Shown here piece by piece: positions 41,854 to 51,053 of a stretch of DNA of 64,000 nt. The notes under the pieces are model-generated. The model had not been told where the DNA came from, searched no databases, and saw nothing but the letters and a program-made list of their open reading frames with translations. Every line of letters starts with the position of its first letter. The stretch's first letter is position 1. A program made the position numbers and the translations under genes. This DNA is from UBA3775 sp964584255 (GTDB lineage Bacteria > Bacillota > Clostridia > Lachnospirales > Lachnospiraceae). The stretch is from assembly GCA_964584255.1 (NCBI GenBank), contig CAZOZM010000004.1, positions 62,001-126,000 on the forward strand. The letters are read 5' to 3'.

Positions 41854-44199
41854 TCAGTCTCTGAGAGAGAGTGCCTTTGTCTGAAGTTCCCTAAGCTTAT
41901 AGTAGGTTCCCTTCAATGCCGTCAGTTCCTCATGAGTTCCTTCCTCGGTCACCTTTCCGTCATCAATAACGACAAGATGTGCCGCATCCTTCAATGTTGA
42001 CAGTCTGTGTGCTATTGAAATCGTAGTTCTGTCCTTAATAAGATAGTCTATCGACTTTGCAATTGCCTGTTCCGTTTCCGTATCAACTGCCGAGGTTGCC
42101 TCGTCAAGAATGAGAATCTTCGGATTACACAAAATTGCCCTGGCAATGGAAATTCTCTGCTTCTCTCCTCCCGACAGCGTCCTTCCGGATGAGCCTATTA
42201 TCGTGTCATATCCATATGGCATTTTACATATAAAATCATGTGCTCCGGCAAGCTTGGCAGCATTTACCACCTCGTCATTGCCTGCATCTTTTCTGGCATA
42301 TCGTATATTATCTGCCACTGTTCCCATAAACATATATGATTCCTGAGATACCATCGCTATATTTCCTCTTAACGTGGAAAATGAAAGATCCCTGACATCA
42401 ATACCGTCAATCAGAACCTGTCCTTCGTCCGGATCATACAATCTGCTTATTAGATTAACTATAGTAGTCTTTCCGGCACCGCTTCGGCCTACAATACCAA
42501 GCATTTCTCCATTTTTTGCCTTAAAGCTGACATTCTTCAGAACCGGTTTATTCTCTTCATAGCCGAAAGTTACGTTTCTGAGCTCAACGTCCCCTTTAAG
42601 TTCTTTTAGCTCAATTGCATTTTCCTTTTCCGATATATCCGGAACCGCATCAATAATTTCATATATTCTTTCAGCAGCATTCATGCAGTCAGTATACCAT
42701 CTTATGAAATGCGAAAAGAAATCCATTGGTCCGTTAAGCTGATTTACATATCCCGAAAAAGTAATAAGTACACCAAGTGTCAGATTTCCTTTTATGAGTA
42801 CAAGATAAGCTCCCACTGCCCATACCATAAGTGAGGCAAGTATTTCAGCACTGTTATAAATCTGATAAAACTTATTGTCATACTCAACCACGGCAAGTTC
42901 TGACTCACGGACTCTGTTATTGGATTTTTCAAATCGCTTAACTTCGCTCTCCTCCTGACCGAAAGCCTTAACAACTCTCGCACCCATAAGATTGTCATTT
43001 ATCTTTGAATTCAGTGTCCTGTTTGCACGATGTCTCCTTCCGTATCTGTGCCACAGTTTAGGAAGCATAAACCAACTGATAAGGAAACATACAGGCATGA
43101 ATATAAGCGATACAACGGCAAGAAGCACATTAAGCCTGAACATTATTACGGCGGTTGCCACAATAGAAAGTATGTTGATTACAAAATATGGCAGACCGTC
43201 TATAAAAAAACCGAGTACGGAATCCGCATCACCCAGGACTCTTGTCATCAGTGAACCCGTCTGTTTACTGTTGTAAAACCGTAATGACAGCTTTCCCATT
43301 GCATTGAAAACATCATTCTTCATGTCTTTTACCAGTTCCGGTGATATTATAGCCGTAAGTCTTCCCTGAATTATTCCGGCAAGCTGTCTTAACAGTTTTG
43401 TTCCTACCATCATGAGTACAATTACAATAAGTGCGGTAAAAACATTTCCTCCCGGAATACCGAGTTTTTCAATGAATCCGTTATCGGAAGCCAGTACCTT
43501 ATCGTAAAGAATCGTTCCGTTTAAATATGGCCAGATAAGATCCAATATGGCAATAAGGATGAAACACAGGAATTCAACTGCTATTTTCTTCCAATGCTTT
43601 TTAAGGTATCCCAGAGTTCTAAGAAAAATCGAGCCCTTGTTCATACAGTGAGGACATATTTTTCTTTCAGGATCCGGATACATGTGGCCACAATGCGGAC
43701 AATATCCATCCTTTTCCTCCTCCGCAAAGGTTTCATCACATACCTTTCCATTTTCTTTAAACTCACTGTATGCTTTGCAGAGTTTACCTGCCCCTCCGGT
43801 ACACCGGTTTGAAAAAACGGCAATAATCCCGTCTTTTCCTTCATCCTCTCCTATGGCAACGAGGTTTCCTCCTACAACATTTCTTTCAATTTTAATTTCT
43901 TTTGTGGAATCAGTATCGAAAATCCTGATATCATATGTATCCTCTTCCGGAAAATATTTCTGTTTGAGACTGTCAGTTCCTCTGTAAAAACGTATTTCGT
44001 CATTCCTCAGTCTGCATACTGCCGACACAATATGGTTTTTTCCGAAAAAAACAAACCCTTTGGTAAATCTGCACTCTTCATCCAGATCAACCGGAATTAT
44101 GTATATCATTTCTTCAACATTTATATTCTTTTTCTTTAGAGAGTCCTTTAGACCTGACGGGATTTTTTTGTTCCCGAATACAATCGGTCCTTTATTCAT
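41854..44199 (-). CDS. ABC exporter subunit with N-terminal sensor-like domain and zinc ribbon
   Basis: First gene of the cassette. The 781-residue protein has an N-terminal beta-rich region (about 1-160) with FTKGFVFFGKNHIVSAVCR, similar in style to that of its partner, a Cys-x2-Cys pair set CPHCGHMYPDPERKICPHC near 170-188, six membrane helices (about 205-500) and an ATPase domain with GRSGAGKTT, LSGGEKQRI, ILILDEATSAVD and SIAHRLST. Motifs are complete. The start at 44199 has GAGGG six bases ahead; 44202 and 44211 are other in-frame ATG codons. A structured leader RNA with a terminator lies upstream. Confidence 0.87.
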   Translation of the reverse strand: MNKGPIVFGNKKIPSGLKDSLKKKNINVEEMIYIIPVDLDEECRFTKGFVFFGKNHIVSAVCRLRNDEIRFYRGTDSLKQKYFPEEDTYDIRIFDTDSTKEIKIERNVVGGNLVAIGEDEGKDGIIAVFSNRCTGGAGKLCKAYSEFKENGKVCDETFAEEEKDGYCPHCGHMYPDPERKICPHCMNKGSIFLRTLGYLKKHWKKIAVEFLCFILIAILDLIWPYLNGTILYDKVLASDNGFIEKLGIPGGNVFTALIVIVLMMVGTKLLRQLAGIIQGRLTAIISPELVKDMKNDVFNAMGKLSLRFYNSKQTGSLMTRVLGDADSVLGFFIDGLPYFVINILSIVATAVIMFRLNVLLAVVSLIFMPVCFLISWFMLPKLWHRYGRRHRANRTLNSKINDNLMGARVVKAFGQEESEVKRFEKSNNRVRESELAVVEYDNKFYQIYNSAEILASLMVWAVGAYLVLIKGNLTLGVLITFSGYVNQLNGPMDFFSHFIRWYTDCMNAAERIYEIIDAVPDISEKENAIELKELKGDVELRNVTFGYEENKPVLKNVSFKAKNGEMLGIVGRSGAGKTTIVNLISRLYDPDEGQVLIDGIDVRDLSFSTLRGNIAMVSQESYMFMGTVADNIRYARKDAGNDEVVNAAKLAGAHDFICKMPYGYDTIIGSSGRTLSGGEKQRISIARAILCNPKILILDEATSAVDTETEQAIAKSIDYLIKDRTTISIAHRLSTLKDAAHLVVIDDGKVTEEGTHEELTALKGTYYKLRELQTKALSLRD

Positions 44200-44326
44200 C
44201 ATATCCCTCATTTCCGGGCATCAGTTCTGCCCAAACAAACAATCAATCAGTAGTAAATAAGCAAATCAAAAATCATATATTTCGCAATAAATTTATCAGC
44301 TTTTCAGACAAAACTGATAAAAGGAC

Positions 44327-44353
44327 AAAAAACCTGCCCTCAGGCAGGTTTTT
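44327..44353. terminator. Terminator between lysA and the ABC cassette
   Basis: AAAACCTGCC pairs with GGCAGGTTTT around a four-base loop, with A and T runs on both sides. On the minus strand it ends the leader RNA. Confidence 0.9.
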
Positions 44354-44488
44354 CAGCGGATTACAGCCATCCGCATTTGCTACTTCTTCTAACCTGATAA
44401 CCCATCTGCATTTTATCATAAAGATGAAACAGCCTTTTGATAAAATTCCGGTTCCGCATCAACTTGTACAAAACCGTTTTCGTGGTTA
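44327..44488 (-). ncRNA. Structured leader RNA ending in a terminator; riboswitch candidate for the ABC/DUF1854 cassette
   Basis: About 160 bases of RNA start just after a promoter and end in AAACCTGCC-CTGA-GGGCAGGTTTTTT. By eye the core has a closing helix CTAACC (44489-44484) with GGTTAG (44394-44389), a second helix CGGTT/AACCG, and a nine-base-pair helix ATTTTATCA/TGATAAAAT. Then comes a hairpin GCGGAT/ATCCGC. The strand CAGGTTAG can pair either with CTAACC or with AACCTG in the terminator arm, so the closing helix and an antiterminator exclude each other. That is the layout of a transcription-terminating riboswitch. It does not match a riboswitch class I know, so ligand and class are open. 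A free small RNA is the alternative. Confidence 0.5.
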
Positions 44489-44493
44489 GTCCG

Positions 44494-44523
44494 ATTATAT
44501 AATAAGCTTTTGGAAAAGGGCAA
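44494..44523 (-). promoter_or_regulatory. Promoter of the leader RNA / ABC cassette
   Basis: On the minus strand, TTGCCC (44523-44518) and a perfect TATAAT (44499-44494) are separated by 18 bases, directly behind the lysA stop at 44533. Confidence 0.65.
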
Positions 44524-44532
44524 AATTCCCCC

Positions 44533-45804
44533 TTAGTTTATATATGGTTTCATAAGTTCATCAAAATCAAAAGTTCTGAAATAATCTGAAGGCGTTTCTG
44601 CCCTTCTGATAAGTTTCACACTTCCGTCTTCTCTCAAAAGAAGCTCTGCTGACTTAAGCTTTCCATTATAATTGTATCCCATCGCAAATCCGTGTGCCCC
44701 GGTATCATGAATGACAAGATAATCACCCATTTCTATCTCCGGCAGACTACGGTCTATTGCAAACTTATCATTATTTTCGCACAATGAGCCGACTACGTCA
44801 TATATATGATCGCATGGCGCATTTTCCTTACCTAATACCGTTATGTGGTGATATGCCTTATACATTGCCGGTCTCATAAGATTTACGGCACAGGCATCAA
44901 CACCAATATATTCTTTGTAAATATGCTTTTCGTGAATTGCTTTGACTACAAGTTCCCCATATGGTCCCATCATAAATCTTCCGAGTTCCGTAAATATAGC
45001 AACGTCACCCATTCCGGCCGGAACGAGAATTTCTTCGTAAACTCTTCTCACGCCCTCACCAACAGCCAATATATCCACAGGTTCCTGTTCAGGTCTGTAT
45101 GGTATACCTATACCGCCGGAAAGGTTAATAAATTTAATATGAGCACCTGTTTTTTCCTTCAACTCTACCGCAAGCTCAAAAAGAGTTCTGGCCAGTGTCG
45201 GATAATAGTCACCGGCTGTGGTATTGCTTACAAGGAAAGAATGAATACCGAAATTCTTAACACCAAGTGACATAAGCTTTTTGTAGCCTTCAATCATCTG
45301 TTCCCTGGTATTTCCGTACTTGGCATCACCCGGATTATCCATTATGCCATTTTCAAGCTCATAGATTCCGCCCGGATTGTATCGCATGCATACAGTCTCA
45401 GGGACACCACATTCCTTATTCAGAAAATCGATATGTGTAATGTCATCAAGATTAATATAAGCTCCGAGTTCTTTTGCTTTTGTAAATTCACCTGTCGGAG
45501 TTTCATTTGAGGAAAACATTATGTCACCTTCTCCCAATCCCACCGCTTCTGAGAGATAAAGTTCCGTAATTGATGAGCAGTCTGCTCCACAGCCTTCCTC
45601 TTTTAAGATCTGAAGAAGATAAGGATTCGGTGTCGCCTTAACTGCAAAGAACTCCTTAAATCCCGGATTCCATGCGAAAGCCTGTTTTAATGCTCTTGCA
45701 TTCTTCCTGATTCCCGCCTCATCATATATATGAAAAGGTGTAGGATAATCCTTTACAATTTCTTCAACCATTTCCTTAGTAAGAAAACTCTTCTTCATTC
45801 TCAT
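44533..45804 (-). CDS. lysA: Diaminopimelate decarboxylase
   Basis: Converts meso-diaminopimelate to lysine. The 423-residue protein has the fold-III PLP barrel with Lys56 in EFFAVKATPNP, the SSNETP and VNLDD-like strands (GAYINLDDITHID), KFINLSGGIGIPY with the phosphate-binding glycine loop, and GVDACAVNLMRPAMYKAYHH with CENNDKF holding the active-site Cys. Carboxynorspermidine decarboxylase is related but shorter. GGAGG precedes the ATG. It is a single-gene unit with a promoter overlapping the parC end and palindromes at the start site. Confidence 0.9.
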   Translation of the reverse strand: MRMKKSFLTKEMVEEIVKDYPTPFHIYDEAGIRKNARALKQAFAWNPGFKEFFAVKATPNPYLLQILKEEGCGADCSSITELYLSEAVGLGEGDIMFSSNETPTGEFTKAKELGAYINLDDITHIDFLNKECGVPETVCMRYNPGGIYELENGIMDNPGDAKYGNTREQMIEGYKKLMSLGVKNFGIHSFLVSNTTAGDYYPTLARTLFELAVELKEKTGAHIKFINLSGGIGIPYRPEQEPVDILAVGEGVRRVYEEILVPAGMGDVAIFTELGRFMMGPYGELVVKAIHEKHIYKEYIGVDACAVNLMRPAMYKAYHHITVLGKENAPCDHIYDVVGSLCENNDKFAIDRSLPEIEMGDYLVIHDTGAHGFAMGYNYNGKLKSAELLLREDGSVKLIRRAETPSDYFRTFDFDELMKPYIN

Positions 45805-45895
45805 TCATTCCTCCCTATGTTAATTCACATTCCGGACTCTTTATTTTCCTGATGTTTTTTTAGTTTAACAGTTTCCCCGCGTACTGCGTGACACG

Positions 45896-45917
45896 ACCGT
45901 ATACACGGTTTAACCGT
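45896..45917 (-). promoter_or_regulatory. Palindromic operator-like element at the lysA start site
   Basis: ACGGTTTAACCGT at 45905-45917 is a perfect palindrome; CCGTATACACGG at 45897-45908 overlaps it. Three ACCGT-type half-sites in alternating orientation lie just downstream of the lysA promoter, so a repressor could act here. Confidence 0.4.
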
Positions 45918-45932
45918 ATAAACTGCTTTGTC

Positions 45933-45961
45933 ATGCTATCATCTATATTTAGGTTTGTCAA
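45933..45961 (-). promoter_or_regulatory. Promoter of lysA
   Basis: On the minus strand, a perfect TTGACA (45961-45956) and TAGCAT (45938-45933) are separated by 17 bases. The -35 box overlaps the last codons and stop of parC. Confidence 0.6.
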
Positions 45962-48213
45962 GAATTTTCAAATTGAATCTTCAACCCCTGAAGCCCCCTT
46001 TTTCTGGTCCTCAGTTTTTTCAGGTTAATCTTCTTTCCTTCAAATGAAAGCATTTCTTCTTTGCTGTCATGAACCACCGCGTAAACAACTGATTCTGACT
46101 TTGTGAGAGTAATTCCTTTTACACCCTTACCTGTTTTTTTCTGTTCCGGAACTTCACTGAGCTGGAACATAAGAAGCAGGTTCTTATTCGTCAATATGGT
46201 AAGCCTCTGCCTGTCGGAAAGCACCTCCGCTGCCGACAGCATCACTATGCCGACAACACTGTCTCCTTCGCTGAGCTTTGTTGCCGCAACAACCTGACGC
46301 TTCGTATCATATTCAACTCCGGACACTCTCTTTACAAGACCGTCTTTAGTAACAAATAGCAGTTGCGCTTCAAAAAGCTGTGAAAGCGACGCCATAAAAA
46401 CAGGCGTTTCCCTGTCCATCTTTGTAAGCACCTGTATCAGCGTTCCCTTCTCTTTTACCCTGCATTTAGGAAGCTGGGATACCTTTACCTGATACATATT
46501 TCCTTCTGCGGTAAAAATACAGATTCTGTCATCACTCTTGACGGAAATCACATTCGTAAATTCTGCAACGGCTTCTGCTCCCGCTCTCTGGTAAGCGGCA
46601 GGGTCAACCGTCTTTGTATATCCGAATCTGTCTGAAACAACAATCAGGTCCTCGATTTTTTCCTCTGCCTTATAATTCTCAACCTTTGAATTCATAATTG
46701 TTGTTTTTCTTTCAGTCTTGAATTTTTCCCTGAATTCCAGAAGCTGAGTCTTAATTACCTTATGCAGTTCCTTACGGCTTCCAAGTATCTTTTCAAACCT
46801 GCGTATATCTTTAAGAAGCTGTTCCTGCTCACCATGAAGTTTTAAAACCTCAAGACCTATAAGCTTTGAAAGCTGCATTGTAAGAATGGCATCTGCCTGT
46901 TTTTCCGTAAAATCAAAAGTACATGCAATCGCTCTTGCCGTTTCAGTCTTAAATTTTATTTCTTCCGTATTACCCGTGATAAGGCAGTCTTTAGCCTGTT
47001 TAACCGAAGATGAACCCCTCAGAACCTCGATTATCACATCAATGACATCTACTGCCCTTATAAGTCCTTCAACTATCTCCAGCCTCTTATTTGCCTTGTC
47101 TAAAAGAAATTTATACTCTTTTGTATACAGCTCTTCCTGGAAACTGACAAATTCAACTATAAGCTGTCTCAGGCTGAACTGATAAGGCTGTTTGTCTTTT
47201 ACGGCCAGGAAACATGCTCCGTAAGTACTTTCCAAAGAAGATTTTTTCAGGAGACCGTTCAGAAGGTTTGACACATCCCTGTCTTTCTTTACCTCAACAA
47301 CAATTCTGATTCCTTCCTTACTCGACTCATCCCTTACATCATAAATCTCCTCAAAGGTTTTATCCTTCATAAGGGATACAAGCTCTTCAACAAGTCTTGT
47401 TTTATTTCCTGCGGCCGTATAAGGTATTTCGGAAATCACTATGTTTTTCCTGCCCGAATCACCATTCTCAACGGAAGTTCTTGCCCTTACCCTGATTTTT
47501 CCTTCACCGGTTTCATACAGACTCTGAATTTCATCGGCATTTGTGATAATTCCTCCGGTAGGGAAATCCGGTCCCGGTATGTGAACCATAAGTTCCTCCG
47601 TTGTAATCTCCGGATTTTCCATGTATGCAATTACACCGTTTATGACTTCACCCGGATTATGCGGTGGTATATTGGTTGCCATTCCTACCGCAATACCGGT
47701 CGTTCCGTTAATCAACAGGTTTGGAAGCATCGCCGGCAGAACCGTCGGTTCTTTTTCGCTCTCATCAAAGTTTGGTCCAAATTCTACCAGACCTTTTTCA
47801 AGATGATCAAGAAGAGTCATTGCACCCTCACTCAACCTCGCTTCCGTATATCGCATTGCAGCTGCGCCGTCTCCGTCTATTGAACCGAAATTTCCGTGTC
47901 CATCCACAAGCGGTATTGCCAGACTGTAATCTTCCGACATATGCACCAGTGCTTCATAGATTGATGAATCTCCGTGCGGATGATATTTACCCATCGTATC
48001 ACCGACAATACGGGCACATTTTCTGTGCGGTTTATCAGGTGACAGACCAAGTTCAATCATTGCATATAAAACTCTTCTCTGAACCGGTTTAAGTCCGTCT
48101 CTGACATCCGGCAGTGCTCTGGCTATAATAACACTCATCGCATAATCTCTGTACGAAGTTCTCATCTCCTCGACAAAGTCACGTTGAATTATTGTATCCT
48201 CTGGATTACTCAC
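45958..48213 (-). CDS. parC: DNA topoisomerase IV subunit A (ParC-type)
   Basis: Cuts and rejoins the transported DNA duplex during chromosome decatenation. The 751-residue protein has the GyrA/ParC core: YAMSVIIARALPDVRDGLKPVQRRVLY, the quinolone-region HPHGDSSIYEALV, and catalytic Tyr122 in AAAMRYTEARLS. The C-terminal blades carry AYQRAGAEAVAEF where GyrA has the QRRGGKG box, so the DNA-wrapping motif is missing and ParC is favoured over GyrA. The start is GTG with AAAGGAGG ahead. It follows parE by 150 bases on the same strand. Confidence 0.85.
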   Translation of the reverse strand: MSNPEDTIIQRDFVEEMRTSYRDYAMSVIIARALPDVRDGLKPVQRRVLYAMIELGLSPDKPHRKCARIVGDTMGKYHPHGDSSIYEALVHMSEDYSLAIPLVDGHGNFGSIDGDGAAAMRYTEARLSEGAMTLLDHLEKGLVEFGPNFDESEKEPTVLPAMLPNLLINGTTGIAVGMATNIPPHNPGEVINGVIAYMENPEITTEELMVHIPGPDFPTGGIITNADEIQSLYETGEGKIRVRARTSVENGDSGRKNIVISEIPYTAAGNKTRLVEELVSLMKDKTFEEIYDVRDESSKEGIRIVVEVKKDRDVSNLLNGLLKKSSLESTYGACFLAVKDKQPYQFSLRQLIVEFVSFQEELYTKEYKFLLDKANKRLEIVEGLIRAVDVIDVIIEVLRGSSSVKQAKDCLITGNTEEIKFKTETARAIACTFDFTEKQADAILTMQLSKLIGLEVLKLHGEQEQLLKDIRRFEKILGSRKELHKVIKTQLLEFREKFKTERKTTIMNSKVENYKAEEKIEDLIVVSDRFGYTKTVDPAAYQRAGAEAVAEFTNVISVKSDDRICIFTAEGNMYQVKVSQLPKCRVKEKGTLIQVLTKMDRETPVFMASLSQLFEAQLLFVTKDGLVKRVSGVEYDTKRQVVAATKLSEGDSVVGIVMLSAAEVLSDRQRLTILTNKNLLLMFQLSEVPEQKKTGKGVKGITLTKSESVVYAVVHDSKEEMLSFEGKKINLKKLRTRKRGLQGLKIQFENS

Positions 48214-48300
48214 TATTTCCTCCTTTGCCCCTAAATATCACGGAGCTTCCTTTCTTTACATAAGCCGAAATACCCTGTTTATTTCTGCGGGTACAATTAT

Positions 48301-48321
48301 CATCCGGTCAGTCACCGGATG
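48301..48321. other. Hairpin between parE and parC
   Basis: CATCCGGT and ACCGGATG form a perfect eight-base stem with a five-base loop in the parE-parC gap. There is no T run, so it is more likely an mRNA-processing or operator element than a terminator. Confidence 0.4.
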
Positions 48322-48363
48322 TCCTGCCTGTACAAAAATACTCCTGCAGGCACGGCAGACATT

Positions 48364-50304
48364 TTAAACATCCAGTTTGGCATATTTAGCTTCTTCCATT
48401 ATAAACTGTCTTCTTGGCGGAACGGCACTTCCCATAAGAACTCCTGTGATTTCATCAGCTTCCACAACATCACTGATTGAAACCCTTGCAAGTGTTCTGG
48501 TTTCCGGATCCAGTGTAGTTTCCCAGAGCTGGTCGGCATCCATTTCACCGAGACCTTTGTATCTCTGCATTGACAGAATTTTTCCCTTACCTTCAATATC
48601 ATTTCTGAACTTTTCAAGACTGAAATCATCCATGATATACCTGCTTTCCCTGGTTTTTTTCTTTCCCTTTGAAAGCTCATAGTCGACCTTATACAATGGA
48701 GGAAGACCGCGATAAACTTTTCCTTCAAGAATAAGTTCCGGCATAAAACGATAGAAGAAAGTAAGCAGCAGCGTGCTTATATGCGCTCCATCGACGTCCG
48801 CATCCGTTAAAATGATGATTTTGTCATATCTTAGTTTATTAATGTCAAACTCATCCCCTATTCCACATCCGAATGAAGCTATCATCGTTTTAATTTCATT
48901 GTTTGTCAGTATCTTCTCCAAAGTTGCCTTTTCAACATTCAGAATCTTTCCCCTGAGAGGAAGAACCGCCTGTGTACGCCTGTTTCTTGCTTTTTTTACG
49001 GTACCTCCGGCAGAATCACCCTCTACGATATATACTTCGCACTCAGCTGCCTTCTTCGAGGAACATGCTGCCAGTTTAGATTTCGTATCAAAATCATTTA
49101 AAGACTTCAGCACGGCATTTCTCGCCTTGTCTCCTGCTTTTCTTGCCTGGAACGACTTAAGGGAGTTTTCAAGAATCTTCTTCAGTATCTCAACATTACG
49201 GTCAAAATATCTTTCCACTTCCCTTGCAAAAACCTCATCCACGGCCATCTTGGCATCAGTATTTCCGAGTTTTGTCTTTGTCTGTCCCTCAAACTGAGGA
49301 TCCGGATGTTTTATGGAAATAATTGCCACAATTCCGTTACGGATATCCTTACCGTCAAAATTCTCATCCTTGTCCTTTAATATACCGAGTTCCCTTGCAT
49401 ACTGATTCATAACCCTCGTTAATGCCATCTTAAATCCGGTTACAAGAGTTCCACCGTCCACAACATTGATTCTGTTACAGTATGCATTTATCTGCTCAGT
49501 GTACGAATTCGTATACTGAAAAGCCACTTCAACTTCTATGTCTCCGCTTGTTCCTTCAGTATAAATCGGCTCCGGATGAAGACATACAGCATCTCTGTTA
49601 AGATAAGAAACATAGCTCTTGATACCGTCTTCCTCATAGTACGTTTTTTTCGTACCCGTTTTTTTATCTTCAAATTCTATTGTCAGTCCTTTATTGAGAT
49701 AGGCTATTTCCTTAAGTCTTTTACATATTGTTTCGGCCTTAAACTCAACCGTTTCAAAAATCGAAGGGTCCGGATAAAAAGTTACCTCGGTTCCCGTATC
49801 CGACTTGGCACACTTTCCTGCCACAGGCAACTCGCCCTTTTCAGTAAGGCTCAAGGTCGGATTCCCGCCATTTTCATAGGAATCTTTGTAAATAAGACCG
49901 CCTTTTCGAATCTCTATAAACATCTTTGATGAAAGGGCATTTACAACCGACGCACCAACGCCGTGAAGACCTCCGGAAACCTTATAGACGGAATTTCCGA
50001 ACTTACCGCCGGCATGTAAAATTGTATAGACCACTCTTTCCGTAGGAATTTTCTTCGTCGGATGCATGTCAACCGGAACTCCACGTCCGTGATCCCTTAT
50101 CCTGATTCCTCCGTCCTCCAAAAGAGTAATCTCTATTTTACTGCAGTATCCTGCAAGATGCTCATCTATACCATTATCAAGTATTTCCCATATAAGATGG
50201 TGAAGACCTCTCGTTCCCGTACTTCCGATATACATTCCGGGACGTTTTCTTACGGCCTCCAAACCTTCAAGAACCACTATTTGGCTTCCATCATATTCTA
50301 CCAT
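48364..50304 (-). CDS. parE: DNA topoisomerase IV subunit B (ParE-type)
   Basis: ATPase subunit that drives strand passage with ParC. The 646-residue protein has the GHKL ATPase (EILDNGIDEHLAGYC, RDHGRGVPVD, HAGGKFG, VSGGLHGVGASVVNALS), the transducer part (QTKTKLGN), and the TOPRIM domain (EVYIVEGDSAGGT, PLRGKILNVEKA, ILTDADVDGAHI, QRYKGLGEMDADQLWETT). Length and gene order with parC suggest topoisomerase IV, although GyrB is close in sequence. GGAGG precedes two adjacent ATG codons; the second, at 50304, has better spacing. The open frame reaches to 50370 without a ribosome site. Confidence 0.88.
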   Translation of the reverse strand: MVEYDGSQIVVLEGLEAVRKRPGMYIGSTGTRGLHHLIWEILDNGIDEHLAGYCSKIEITLLEDGGIRIRDHGRGVPVDMHPTKKIPTERVVYTILHAGGKFGNSVYKVSGGLHGVGASVVNALSSKMFIEIRKGGLIYKDSYENGGNPTLSLTEKGELPVAGKCAKSDTGTEVTFYPDPSIFETVEFKAETICKRLKEIAYLNKGLTIEFEDKKTGTKKTYYEEDGIKSYVSYLNRDAVCLHPEPIYTEGTSGDIEVEVAFQYTNSYTEQINAYCNRINVVDGGTLVTGFKMALTRVMNQYARELGILKDKDENFDGKDIRNGIVAIISIKHPDPQFEGQTKTKLGNTDAKMAVDEVFAREVERYFDRNVEILKKILENSLKSFQARKAGDKARNAVLKSLNDFDTKSKLAACSSKKAAECEVYIVEGDSAGGTVKKARNRRTQAVLPLRGKILNVEKATLEKILTNNEIKTMIASFGCGIGDEFDINKLRYDKIIILTDADVDGAHISTLLLTFFYRFMPELILEGKVYRGLPPLYKVDYELSKGKKKTRESRYIMDDFSLEKFRNDIEGKGKILSMQRYKGLGEMDADQLWETTLDPETRTLARVSISDVVEADEITGVLMGSAVPPRRQFIMEEAKYAKLDV

Positions 50305-50402
50305 CATTTTCCTCCATCTTACTTTTGCCGCCCGCTGCGACCAAAATGATTTCAAAGCGAAGTTTATCATACGAACATTTGTTTGTCAAACTTCTTATTC
50401 CA

Positions 50403-51020
50403 TTACTGCGTATCCCGGATTTTACCCTCTCTGTCAGTAAGTCTTCCTTTTTCAACATTTGGAATTATAAACTTTTCCTTTGCATAATCCCACAAAACTT
50501 CAGAACCCTCAGCAGTTCTTTCATTTCTCTTCAAAACCTGAGAAACATCTATTCCATGTTCAACCCAGGCTTTTCCTGACGTTGCAGCATTTAAAAGAAG
50601 AGGCTGAATGCAATCCATTGTCCTTGCAAATCTTGCTTCCGGACTGCTTCTGTCTTCAAATTCCCTCCAAAGACCATAAAGCTCATCCGCCGTTTCCCCC
50701 TGAAGAATACCATAAATCCTTCTTGCAGCCGCATCCTCTCTTTCTTCATGTGTACTCTGTCCGACTTCATCATATGCATATGTATCCCCCGCATCTATTT
50801 CCACAACATCATGCAGAAGAATCATCTTAACCGTCTTTTCAATGTCAATTTCCTCAGCGGCATAATCTTTAAGAAGCAGAGCCATGACTGCCATATGCCA
50901 AGCATGTTCGGCATCGTTTTCCTTTCTTTTGCCATCACTCAGATAAGTCTGTCTGAATATGTTTTTTTCTTTATCAAGCTCAAGAAGAAATTCAAAGAGC
51001 GTATCAAGTTTTTTATCCAT
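50403..51020 (-). CDS. HD-domain nucleotidase (YfbR/HDDC2-like)
   Basis: A 205-residue protein of the HD superfamily. NDAEHAWHMAVMALLL and ILLHDVVEIDAGDTYAYDEV give the His, His-Asp and the Glu/Asp positions typical of 5'-deoxynucleotidase YfbR and HDDC2, which remove phosphate from deoxynucleoside monophosphates. A final Asp in FARTMDCIQPL fits the metal site. AGAGG precedes the ATG. It follows the GH25 gene by 33 bases on the same strand; the two functions are not obviously linked. Confidence 0.85.
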   Translation of the reverse strand: MDKKLDTLFEFLLELDKEKNIFRQTYLSDGKRKENDAEHAWHMAVMALLLKDYAAEEIDIEKTVKMILLHDVVEIDAGDTYAYDEVGQSTHEEREDAAARRIYGILQGETADELYGLWREFEDRSSPEARFARTMDCIQPLLLNAATSGKAWVEHGIDVSQVLKRNERTAEGSEVLWDYAKEKFIIPNVEKGRLTDREGKIRDTQ

Positions 51021-51053
51021 GTCATACCTCTTTCTTCACATTCTGGATGTTTC

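Noticed and set aside
44327..44488. SRP RNA, 6S RNA or tmRNA reading of the leader RNA
   Set aside because: A stretch TCAGGTTAGAAGAAGTAGC recalls the SRP helix-8 sequence, but the strictly conserved GGTCAGG...GGAAGG...AGCAG core is not there. No tRNA-like end exists, and the rod shape of 6S RNA is not evident. A riboswitch-like leader fits the placing better.
48364..48728. Open frames inside parE and other long genes in alternative frames
   Set aside because: They overlap well-conserved genes, lack ribosome sites and have no recognisable domains.
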